A DNA stretch of 64,000 nt from Acanthamoeba castellanii str. Neff. Lineage: Eukaryota > Discosea > Longamoebia > Acanthamoebidae. Location: contig NW_004457654.1 in the NCBI RefSeq assembly GCF_000313135.1, positions 132,210-196,209 of the forward strand, in the 5' to 3' direction. A program made the position numbers and the translations under genes. The notes under the pieces were generated by a model. The model saw only the letters and a program-made list of their open reading frames with translations, was not told where the DNA came from and did not search any database. Numbering within the stretch: position 1 is the first letter of the stretch; the number at the start of each line of letters is the position of its first letter. Below, in pieces: positions 37,057-46,792 of the stretch.

Positions 37057-37251
37057 AGACTCGTCGTCCGAGGTATTCGTGGATGAGGAAGATGAGGAAG
37101 ATGAAGAATCGCTGTCGCTTCCATTATCGTCCTCTTCAGAATCAGAGGAAGAACCCGAACTGCCATCATCCTCTCCATTGTTGATTCCTCCTTCTTCGAT
37201 GACGTGAAAATCATCTTTTGTGCGTCCATCGGGAGTGGCCTCATCTTCCAT
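27094..37251 (-). CDS. Giant CLU-domain, TPR and leucine-rich-repeat protein
   Basis: Twenty-two exons (minus): 36720-37251, 36460-36627, 36170-36289, 35952-36071, 35761-35871, 35619-35687, 35302-35539, 35013-35209, 34801-34925, 34548-34715, 34248-34457, 34068-34182, 33871-33992, 33690-33804, 32643-33600, 31195-32570, 31007-31087, 29620-30904, 28758-29554, 28462-28654, 27424-28345, 27094-27303; 8,232 nt, 2,743 residues. Residues 1-177 are mostly Asp/Ser and end MNWNE. A CLU domain follows (about 178-560): a FVHASKTYGK stretch, DYRGFRLVA, YGSNDYGQ, a GHIGKDGRNYVIDLARVCPP core, LFRPEFL and GINVRYLG. TPR-like helices lie at about 724-803. Residues 1123-2743 are AMN1/F-box-type LRRs, broken by Ser/Pro-, Lys/Glu- and Gln-rich insertions. 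CLU proteins bind mRNAs for mitochondrial proteins and place mitochondria; whether this chimera does so is unknown. Confidence 0.85.
28378..28449 (-). repeat. Intronic (CA)n/(GT)n microsatellite
   Basis: A 72-bp, almost perfect AC tract on the plus strand in a CLU-LRR intron; the transcript reads (GU)n after the intron's donor. Confidence 0.92.
28714..28741 (-). repeat. Intronic (GT)n/(CA)n microsatellite
   Basis: About 14 GT units on the plus strand in the neighbouring CLU-LRR intron; the transcript reads (CA)n there, the opposite sense to the tract at 28378. Confidence 0.85.
34487..34508. repeat. Intronic (TA)n tract
   Basis: About ten TA units inside a CLU-LRR intron (between exons 34548-34715 and 34248-34457), followed by a G-rich stretch. 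Confidence 0.8.
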
Positions 37252-37867
37252 TCCTCTCCTCAACCGCCCGCGGGCGCGAAATCGAAGAAATTAAAAGAGC
37301 ACTCGACGTAATGGCAGGGCTGTATCAATGAGGAGGAAAGATCGATGCGGTCGTTGCGACACAGAGGGCGGGCTGAGGCAAAGGAGATGGATGGGACCCA
37401 ATCGACCTCGCCCCGAGCAGGTTTACGTCGTCGTTCTTTCCTTCTCTTTTCTCTATGTTTTCACTTCTCCCCAAACCCACCTGCCTGCAACCACCTTCAA
37501 CTCTACCTGCTCTCCTTCCTCCTCGCCCCCTTCGTCTTTTTGTCGGTTCACTCTTTCTTGTGTCGTCACTCCCTCGGCCGAAGCAGGCGGTGGTGGTTCA
37601 ACCCTCAACACAGCGAGAACACCATGCAGCTACAGAGAACCGGCGTGGAGAGACATTAATTGGGGTCGTTGTGATTGGCCAATTCTGGTTTACACGCGAA
37701 AACCAGAGGGTTGTGAGAACTCGCGCCCAAACGCGCATTCGTGTGTTGCTGCACGGTGTTGGCGGTGGTGATGATGGTGATTTACGCCTCGATGCTTCCA
37801 CACGCACGAAAGAGAAGAAGCGTAGAATCGGTCTCTAGATTCGGGCATCTGTTCCCGCCACTCCAGA
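37252..37867. other. Upstream region of the CLU-LRR gene
   Basis: About 615 bp between the CLU-LRR start and the PGAP1 stop, both on the minus strand. It holds pyrimidine-rich stretches (about 37436-37570) and TATTAATG-like AT-rich sequence near 37655. Plus-strand reading frames here show no family features. It probably carries the CLU-LRR promoter and the PGAP1 3' UTR. Confidence 0.5.
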
Positions 37868-40800
37868 TCACAAGTTGTCGCCTTCATCGTGGTCTTCCGG
37901 CCGAAACGCCGAGGCCTCGGTGCGCGAGTAGTGGCGCCTCCACGTGCGGGGGAAGCGTCGCAGCGCTCGGCGGAGCCGGTACCAGACGGACAACGGCACG
38001 CTGCCATCGCTCTCGTCTTCGTCGCTGTCGCTGTCGCTGTCATTGCCGTTGCCGGCCCCGTGCAGCGCCGTGGTGTCATCGCCGGTACCGCTGATCAGCT
38101 GCGCAGCCAGCACGAGCCAGTGATGTAGGAGCGACGCCACAAGGCCGAGCAGGGCGCACACGCTCAGCGCGATCACTGCGTACACGATCATGTGCACCGC
38201 GTGCCAGCTGAAGAGGAAGAGATAGCCGGCCACTCCGGCGCCAGTCGCACTGTGGATCACGTACGGATGAGCAAAGGTGTAAACGACACGGCACACGACA
38301 CACGCGACACACGCGACACACGCGACACACGCACGCAACACACACAACACGTACGCAAGGAAGTAGTGAAGGGCTGGAGTGTGAGGCATCTCGGAAAGGC
38401 AGAGCGAGTAAAGCGCCAGGGCAATGGTCGGGAGAGTGAAGGCCGAGGCGCCGTCGAAGGGGTGCGAAGCGGCCCACGAGAACCACAGGCAGCCGAAGTG
38501 GTAGGTCAAGAACAGGGCGAGCAGAACCGAGAGGCTCTGGCGAAAGTAGCGCAGCGCTTCATCTTCGACCCATATCTGCATTAAAAGCCTTGTGAGCCGA
38601 ATATGTTCTAGTGTGGTGTCGTGTCGTATTGCATCGTGTCGCGTGCGTACCAGGGTAAGAGCAAACGCCACCACGATCGCTGTGAAGAAGGGCTGTGACC
38701 GCCAGACCAAGATGGACAGAATGCACACTGCCACTCTGATCAATAGCGCGAAGTACGGATGGGCCAGGCACCCGGACACACGCTGGATGGCTCCGCGCTG
38801 GCACACCGCGCGACGGCTGATAGCGCCTCGCGCTTGCGCCGCCCGCCGCCTGTGACATGATGCCACACAGTCAGCACCCCACTCCACTGCAGCAGTGTGC
38901 ACGGTGGGAGCGACTCGTACCAGGCCAAGTCCACGCAAGGCACGAGACAGACCTGAAGCATCGCGAAGGCGAGCACGAGCAGCGTTCCGTAGGTGAACAC
39001 CACGACGGGCATGAAGGCCAGCATCCGCTGGTTGGTGACTGGGTCGTGGTGGAAGGAGAAGGAGGGCGTGAAGGGGGAGAGGTTGGCGAAGACCAGTGCC
39101 GACTCGTGGAGCATGAACACGGGCGGGTCGAAGACGTAGAGCGCAGCACTTGCGCATAGCGCCGCCGCCAGCAGCACGGGAACGAGTCGGAGAAGCGTCC
39201 AAGCGAAGGAATGAAGGGAGCCTGACATGTTGTGTGTTGTGTGTTGTGGGGGCATTCCCTAAGCATCAGCAGGCGGGTATAAAGAAAGGCCCGTATGGGT
39301 GTAAGAGCAGCACGCACCAGTGCGAGCGAGCGTCCAACGTTGCACGGCAAAGACCAAGGCGAACACGAAGAAGGCCGCCGGGAGGGAAAGTGTGACAAAC
39401 GTCGAAAACAGGTGGCCCACGGTGACCCACAGGTGCGGCTCGATCACCACCTGAGCAGCGAGTGGAGGAATTGCAAGCGTGGGTCAGTTGCGTGCGAAAT
39501 GGGATATCGAAAGAGCTCCCCGATGAGACATACCTGGTACTCGTACTGTGGATCGGTAAAAAGGAAGAGGTGCACAGTCGATTCCTCACTGGAGCACTCT
39601 CTGTAGACTGGCCGCAGCAGCAAGATGTAAGCGTTAATATAATAATATAGCGACAGTCAGTGATGCATACAATTGCGACACAGAGCGTAGAAGGTGGTGA
39701 TGACGAGGCTGAGCGCGTACGTTGTGGAATGGTCCGATAGTGGCTGCGAATCACCGCCGGCGACGTGTCAACGTAGACATTCTCCTCCTCGAAGAGGAGC
39801 GAGGAGCACGTCGAATACTGGTAGATGATAGGCTCCCACATCGGTCGGCCCACCTTGGTTGTCGAAGAAGACGACGATGGGTTCACCCAAACAGACACGG
39901 GCTGCGTGTTGCCGGGGAGTGTGAAGTGGGTGACGGCCGGCCGGATCTGGTCCTCCGCGAAGCCGCCCACGCTGCCGCCGACCAGCAGCGGCCCGGTCGG
40001 CTCTACGGTGAACTGCCCGCCATCATCGTCGAAGATGGGTATCTGGGTGGCTATGGTAGAGTGACGTCAATCACAGAAGAACCCAGAGAACGCAGCAGGT
40101 CCGTGGGCGTACGTACCATATTCATTGTACAGCTGCGCGAACAGGAATGAAGAGCCGGCGGTAGGCTTTGCGGTGACGTTGTTGCTGACGTCCAACGGAT
40201 CGGGTGTGCGAGGAGAGACTTTCAGCACGAGAACGTCGTGTTCTGATTTACATGGGCGTGAGCACCAATGTTTAGTATTAGGTCCGACACAGAGTCGAGG
40301 GCGAGTGTGGATTGTAGGATGGGGTACGTACGGTTGAGCGTTTCTGCGGGCACGATCAGCAATCGCGGCGCTTCAGCCTCCTGCGTTGAGTTGACACCGA
40401 CGAAGGCCCGTGGTGCGTACCCCATGGGCGCTTCTATCCACCAGTTGCCGGGTATTGAGCTGTTGGTCCCATTCTTCTGGAAAAATGAGTCCGCCCAATC
40501 CATAGGATGACGTCAGCCTAGACTGACTCTAGAGTAGGCTCCTGACACGACGATGAAGTGATGAAGTGGGCACACGTGTACCGAGGTCAAGGAGACGGTG
40601 AGCGCATGCGAAGGAAGGTCGGTGGCCACCACGAGTTGCATCTGACCGTAGCGTTTCCTCCTACACAATACGACGGTCACGAGTGAGAAAACTGGAGGTT
40701 GAAATCGCGCGCGGTCACATGCATGTACCATGTGGACAAGGAGAGGTGATGTATCTGCGTCTGCGTTGTGTTCTTCAGCGTGGGCTCGTAGAGGTAATAC

Positions 40801-40938
40801 CGAGGGTCGTCGATCGTCTCCGTCTGCTGATCCGCCTGCATTGTGACGTTGTGCGTCGAGTTGCCAGCTCGGTGGGGCACATCCACTATCGAATCCAGCA
40901 CACCCGGCTTCAAGCCCAGCAAACGAGGCACCGGACTG

Positions 40939-40987
<49 letters not shown>

Positions 40988-42801
40988 ACACACCGCACAC
41001 ACACCGCACACACACCACACACACCACACACACACCACACACCACACACACAGAAAGTGTTCGCTGTCTGTCAGCGCACTGCACTGCATGAGGATGAAAA
41101 GGAAGGAGAGAGGGGGGAGAGAGGGAGAAAGAGAGAGGTGCCTGAGGAAGTGGTGTCGGAAGGCGGCGAGGGTCTGTTCGCGAGGGGAGGAGTAGTTGTG
41201 GACGGGCTTGGGGTTCACGATGTGCAGTATGCAACGACCCAGCACCGTGATGAACTGGCCGCAGGTGAGCAGGCTGTCGTGATCGATCGACGTCGACACG
41301 CCCGGAATGGCCGTGGTGAACGCAAAGGCGCTCTGCTCTCCCTCTTGGGACGGTTCGATGCCGTAGAAGGCTGAGAGCTCCGTCTGGAGTGCGCGCAGAG
41401 GAGTTAGTGACCATTGCACTCCAGTCGGGCGGGGCTCGGTGCGTACCCGGATCAAGTGGTCGCGCAGCCCGCCAGCGATGGAGAAGGTGGGGACCGACTC
41501 TGGACCACGCTCGGCGTAAGCCTTCGTCGTAAATAGGGGGAGGGGGCCGACTGCAAGCTCGGTGCGTACCATTCGGCGCTGGTCGATACGTGTTCAGCTC
41601 GTGGTAGAAAGTGCTCAGAGACGGGTCAAACGGCCACAGACTGCAGCGCGATGTGGCAAGAGTTGTTTAGGCCTAAAGAAGGTGCGTGGCGCGGGTATGG
41701 GGAGAAAGAAGAGAGGAGTAGCGGAGCGGAGAGTGCACCTCATCTGGAGCGGAGCGCCCAGGGTGATGAGAGCAGTGATCGCGTGGGGCAGGCGGTTGGG
41801 CATCATCAGCGCCGCTCTGGCCACCACACCGCCCATGGAATGTCCGATCACCACGATCTTGGGCGGCTGAACATGGCCAAAGGCGAGTGTGAGAATCACC
41901 ACCTTGTGCTGAAGGTGAAGCACGAAGCGAAGAGGTCATGCAGGGACACGTACATGCGCAACCGGATACAGCGAGTGGAGGAGGTAGTAGATGCAGTCGT
42001 TCACGTACATCGCCTGCCGCCGCAACACGTCGCCCTGCAGTGCCGAGAGCTCCCCTCGGAAGTGCACGCCGAACACGGCCAGCTGCCACCACGAACACCT
42101 CGCCGCCGTGAGCTTTGGGCACCACTGGGTAGTGCAAAAAAATCCTCAAATAATATGTATAATTTGTATTTATTTTAGGATTTTATCTCTCCTTTTTATG
42201 CTTTATTATGATAAATATACAAATAAGTATTGGGTATGAAAATAAATAATAAATAAATAAATAAATAAAGGGTACTGCGGACCTGGCTATGGTGGACGGG
42301 GTCGTCGGTGAGCGTTGGGCGCAGGGTCTGGAGGACGACAGAGAGCTCCTTGATCTGCCGCCCGCTGCCCGCGTGTCCGTGCACGAAGAAGACAACGGCC
42401 TTGGGCACCTTGGTGGTCTGTTGGAGGCTGTCCACCAGCCGCGTCCACGCCCACCCGACTAAGTCGTCCTCCGTCTCGGCCTCCCCCTCCATCACCTCGC
42501 GGATGAAGGTCTCCAGCCGGTCCGGGTACTGGTAGATGAGTCGGTAGGTGCCCTTGTCGTACTCGGCCATCCGCTCCTCGGCGCCAGGCGGCGTGTCGAT
42601 GCTGAGCCCGAGAAAGTCGCCCGTGGCCGCACCGGCCAGCCTTGACTCGGGCAGGTGCCAGCAGCGGTCGGGCGGGGTCTCGCTCTCAAAGACCCACACC
42701 GACGCCGCCATGACCGCCCCCACCACGGCCACGAGCGCCCAGGCCAGTGCCACCCAGCGCCACCACCAGCCCAGCCGCAGCGAACAACGCGTCGATGCCA
42801 T
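37868..42801 (-). CDS. PGAP1: GPI inositol-deacylase, PGAP1/Bst1 family
   Basis: Seventeen exons (minus): 42283-42801, 41954-42082, 41739-41866, 41570-41640, 41447-41499, 41142-41383, 40729-40935, 40582-40660, 40332-40476, 40117-40242, 39721-40050, 39534-39607, 39318-39450, 38921-39221, 38651-38849, 38355-38575, 37868-38249; 3,339 nt, 1,112 residues. An N-terminal membrane anchor (about 12-33) precedes an alpha/beta hydrolase: VVFFVHGHAGSG, the YVNDCIYYLL helix, and the nucleophile elbow VVIGHSMGG (Ser226), then an IDHDSLLTCG segment near the expected catalytic His. A beta-rich lumenal part with several N-x-S/T sites follows, then about six C-terminal helices and an acidic tail. The family removes the inositol acyl chain from GPI anchors in the ER, allowing ER exit. 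The intron 40936-41141 is GC-AG and carries a long CA tract. Confidence 0.88.
40941..41052 (-). repeat. Intronic CA-rich microsatellite
   Basis: A pure (AC)n run to about 40986, then degenerate CACACCACA units to 41052, within the 206-nt GC-AG intron of PGAP1. The transcript reads (UG)n. Confidence 0.9.
42239..42269. repeat. AAAT tetranucleotide repeat
   Basis: About seven AAAT/AATA units inside the first intron of PGAP1, in an AT-rich patch (about 42140-42270) that stands out from the GC-rich surroundings. Confidence 0.85.
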
Positions 42802-43228
42802 CAAGGCTGCCCGTACTTTCCTTTGTGTGTGCCAGTGCTGGTCTGCACACCAGTGCGTGCTCTCTGCCTTGCGCTGCGCTCCCCAGCTGCCGTGTCCTTG
42901 TGCTACCTCGAGTTGTGCTCCTTGGTCTCCTCCGCGCGCAGAATTCTCAGCTTTTTGGTTGCCCAGCGAGTCCCCTTGAGCTACCATGGTTGAGTTTGTT
43001 GTCGACGCGGCTGTAACGCCGTATTTCCGCGAGCTAAAGTGCCGCGCGCTCGCGGGCGAGAAAGGGCCAAGAAGCCGCCAAGAGCAAGGGCAGACGCGGT
43101 AGAGGCGGCGATCAGATAAAAGGAAGGAGGAGCAGACCGTGATGGCAGGACCACGAGGAGGGGAGCGGGGAATGTGTTGTTGCGGGCCATTTCCTGAGGG
43201 TACCACCACCAACAGTGAAGGTGCATAA
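42802..43228. other. PGAP1 upstream region and HIBADH 3' flank
   Basis: About 430 bp between two minus-strand genes. No convincing exon seen. One or two in-frame ATGs upstream of the chosen PGAP1 start exist, but the sequence between lacks the hydrophobic anchor pattern, so the start at 42801 was kept. Confidence 0.45.
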
Positions 43229-44670
43229 CTACTGCTTGGGAGCGGAGCCCTTGTTGAAGAACTCGAAGACCGACGAGAAGTCCTTGCCTCCGCCGCCCTG
43301 GGTGCTGATCATGTTGTACACCTGCAGGGCCACGGCGCCGAGCGGGATGGGCGCCTTCACGCCGTGGGCAGCGTTGATGGCCAGCGACACGTCCTTGGCC
43401 ATAAGGTCCACCTGGGAGTTAACAACACACAATGTTAGCTCCCACGAGGAGGGGTACACGAAAGGGCATCATCATCATCATCGTACGCCAAAGCCGCCAG
43501 TGTAGCCTCTCGACGCGGGGACGCCCTCCATCACGCCGGGGACAGGGTTGTAGGTGTCCGACGACCAGCAACGGGCAGATGAAGTGTTGAAGATGCCTAG
43601 TTGAGCCAGGCCGCGTGAGTGGGGTGGCAAACAGCAAGCGTTGCACCGGGCTCGCAAAGGGGGAAGTACCGGCAAGGATCTTCGGTTCAAGACCCAGCTT
43701 CACGCCGAGGTTCATTCCCTCAGAAACGCCTGCGATATCAACCATGAGCTTAAGCGACGTCCACTTGCTTGGCTCTGCCGCACAGGGTCGTACCGATCAT
43801 AGAGATGGCGAGCACGAGATTGTTGCAGATCTTTACGGCCTGGCCGCTACCAGCACCACCGCAGAGCACAATGTTCTTGCCCTGCGTTGATTCAACACGA
43901 GTACCATGAGCACGCATCAAACGAGTCGCATGTGAACGGGGAACGGCATACCATGACCGAGAGCAGAGGCTTGGCGCGGTCGAACTCCTCCTGGGAACCG
44001 CCAACCATAAAGGTAAGCGTGCCCTTCTCGGCGCCACCCACGCCTTAAGAAGGGGAAAAAAAGGCTCGGTGAGACTGTGAGAGCGCCAATGGTGCAGCTT
44101 TGTAAGCGTACCGCCGGACACGGGAGCGTCCACCATGGTCACCTTGTGCTCAGCGGCCTTGGCAATGACGCCGCGCGCAACAGCGGGCTCGATAGTGGAA
44201 GCGTCGATGAGAAGGGAACCCTCCTTGATGCCGTTGAAGATGCCGTTCTCGGAGGTGTACACCTCCTGCACGTGGGGAGAGGAAGGAAGCATGGTCACCA
44301 GCTGGTGGACCTGGCTCGCCACTTCACGAGGAGTCGCGGCAGCCTTGGCGCCCTGGCTGGTGAGGCGCTCCACGGCACCCTTGTTGACGTCGAACACCAC
44401 GAGCGGGTAGCCGGCCTTCAAGATGTTTTGTGCCATGAAGCCACCCATGTTGCCCAATCCAATAAAACCGACGGGCTGCATGAAGATCTCATTTAGTCAC
44501 ACCCAGAATTCGATTTGGCTGCATTAGTAATTAATGAAAATGTGTTTTACCTTCTTGTCGCCGGTCGAGTAGCACCGCAGGGCGAACGAGATGCGGCCCG
44601 ATGTCGTGGCGGTAGTGCCGCGAACTGCGGAGAGAGCGGCCAGGGAGGAGAAGCGGCGCGACTGCTGCAT
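43229..44670 (-). CDS. HIBADH: 3-hydroxyisobutyrate dehydrogenase, mitochondrial
   Basis: Exons (minus): 44551-44670, 44112-44475, 43952-44043, 43794-43881, 43670-43729, 43487-43596, 43229-43411; 338 residues. Residues 1-36 are rich in Arg, Ser and Ala and lack acids, fitting a mitochondrial targeting peptide. The NAD-binding motif GFIGLGNMG (43-51) opens a Rossmann domain, followed by the family signature VDAPVSGG with [13 protein letters not shown], then [11 protein letters not shown], which carries the catalytic Lys, and the C-terminal KDVSLAI stretch. The enzyme oxidises 3-hydroxyisobutyrate to methylmalonate semialdehyde in valine breakdown. Length and motifs are normal. Confidence 0.95.
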
Positions 44671-44887
44671 CGTTTTGACTTCGTGATAGTGGCGGATAGC
44701 GATCACAAGGAAATCCAAATAAAAATAACCATTTCTTTTTTGATTCCTCCGGTTCTTTTTCGTGTTCTTTTGGAACTGGGATAAATCCGTGAGCGTCTCG
44801 AAAAGTTGTCGTCCACTTCTGGCACCAAACGAAGAGAAGCGCGGCTTTGCGGAAGATCATCAAATCGATTTTTGATTTAGAGGCAAG
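44671..44887. promoter_or_regulatory. Divergent promoter, HIBADH / V-ATPase accessory subunit
   Basis: A 217-bp gap between outward-facing start codons. It is more AT-rich than its flanks, with AAATAAAAATAACC-like sequence near 44717-44730. No specific element recognised. Confidence 0.5.
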
Positions 44888-46168
44888 ATGAAGAGGGCCA
44901 TCACGCTTGTAGTTCTTGCTGCCTTCTTCCTGGCCTATATTCACGCTGCTCTTCTGCCCCCCTTCCCCGCCCCCGCCGTCTTCTGGTCGGGAGAAAGGTA
45001 ACGCCGGATATAATGTCCATGGCTGCAGTATCGAGGAAGCCGGCATTTGATTGATTTTGAATGATCGTCATTTTTTTTTCAGATACTTCTCCTCAAAGCA
45101 AGAGCAGTGCCTCACTACTGTATCCGAGGTCGAGATTGGCGACTTTGTTTCCTCTCTTTCCGGATCTGCCGCCAAGGTACGCCCCCGGACTCGCACAATG
45201 AGTGCAATCTTGAATTAGGACCTCATTTTCTCCCCCTCGTATTTATTCATCCATCGCAGAGCGTGCTGTCGGGTTTCGTCAACCCCAACGCTCAGCACCC
45301 CGAGGTGGTCGTCATCTTCGTTGAGCAGGAGGCTCAGCCCGCCCGCGAGGCTTACTCTTTCCTTCAGGTGCCCTCATGATCTATCAGAAAACCGCGATAC
45401 GAATCAATCTCACTCATCTTCAACATCATTCCCTCAACTAGACCTTCCTCGACTCTGCCTCATCGTCGCTGGTTGTCCCTTATGCCTACCCCAGCGCGTC
45501 TGTTAGCGATGCCATCCTCAACAAGGTGGCCCAGCCTGCCATTCTTTCGGCCCTCTCTTCCGATGAAGCCGTTCTGGTACGCCATCACGATTCTAATCTC
45601 ACAAAATCAGACCTACTGGGGCTAAAAGAGATCTTGATGTTTGCAGAACTATTTCAAGAACCACCGTGCCATTCTCTCCGACGGTAAGACCGACGTCGTT
45701 GTCGTCCAGGTCGCCAGCGGTGATGGTACGTACAGCAGTCCACTATCTGAGGCCACCGGGTACATTGAGCTAACGCGTTCTTCGTGATTGTGTGCAGCCT
45801 CCTTGATCGCTGAGGTTGAGCAGCTCCTCTCTGGCAGCAGCTTCGTTCTTGGCTACACTGCTGATGCCAGCTTCCGTGCTGCTGAGAAGTCGGTACGCTT
45901 CTGGCCTATCATTACCACTGCCACCCAAATGCACGGTAGTTGACGCCCTCTCGATGACCAACAGACCAGGATGATGGCCCTTGGTGCCATTGATGCCGAC
46001 TTGGTGGTTGAGCACACCTACGGCGGCGAGTACTGGCCCGCTGACGTGTGGTCTGGCATCGTCATCTCCGTCACTCTTCTCCTCCTGCTCGCCATCGCCA
46101 TCGGCTGCATGTTCGAGCTGCAGACCCCGACGAGGTGGGAGAAGCCCAAGCGCGCCGTCAGCAACTAA
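44888..46168 (+). CDS. V-ATPase accessory subunit, Ac45/Voa1 (ATP6AP1)-like
   Basis: Exons: 44888-44997, 45083-45176, 45260-45367, 45442-45576, 45647-45725, 45798-45892, 45965-46168; 274 residues. A signal peptide (about 1-20) precedes a lumenal domain with VVVIFVEQEA-type strands and the FLDSASSSLVVPYAYP stretch. A C-terminal helix (SGIVISVTLLLLLAIAIGCM) follows YWPADVW, and the cytosolic tail reads MFELQTPTRWEKPKRAVSN. The helix plus an aromatic/Pro/basic tail is the Ac45/BIG1 pattern for the V-ATPase proton-channel sector. The lumenal domain is shorter than in mammalian Ac45. Family assignment rests mostly on the C-terminal pattern, so an unrelated type I protein is possible. Confidence 0.65.
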
Positions 46169-46792
46169 ACCTCCTCCTCATGCACAGCCCTCACTACACC
46201 ACCACCACTGCACACACTCTTTCACGCCACACCCTCTCCGACAAACACGGCTCGAACACTTATTTATCACCCTCCTCTTCACACGAGCAAGTGCGCGGCC
46301 GTGGCGTGAGTCAGTGGGTCACCCACCGGCACCGTTCGCAGTGTCCGTTTCATTCTTTGTGTTCTACGCAGCCGTAAATAACAAGACCAGCTGCCAACCA
46401 CACCGTCGCCCTCCCAAGTCTCCACCCACAACGTCAACGCTGGGCTGCTGAAGAAAGCAAAAGAAGAAGGGTACAGCCCGAACGGAGGAGCTTGGCCCAC
46501 TGGGTGTAAAAAGCAGGATATTGTCCGGATTATTAGGGACAAACCACCCCCCCAATTTGCTGCGGCGGAGCAACCCTGACAAGCGCCAGCTTGGTCGCAC
46601 ATCGATCGCCTCAACCGAACCGTTCCTCGTTTCCTTCCGTTCCCTCTTCGCATCTCATAGCATCGAGGACCTCTCTCTTCTCCCCGACGTTTCAAACTGC
46701 GCATAGGGCGGTTGAACATCATCGACATCATCATCGGTCTTCCGTCTATTCTCTTGCCCTCTCCATCTTCTCTCTACAAACGCATTTACTGA
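46169..46792. other. Intergenic region before the SH2 kinase
   Basis: About 620 bp with long pyrimidine-rich runs (46620-46790) close to the next start, as is usual for promoters here. No exon, repeat or RNA gene recognised. Confidence 0.5.

Noticed and set aside
37328..37830. Plus-strand reading frames upstream of the CLU-LRR start
   Set aside because: Ser/Phe-rich translation of pyrimidine-rich DNA; no family features; fits a promoter region.
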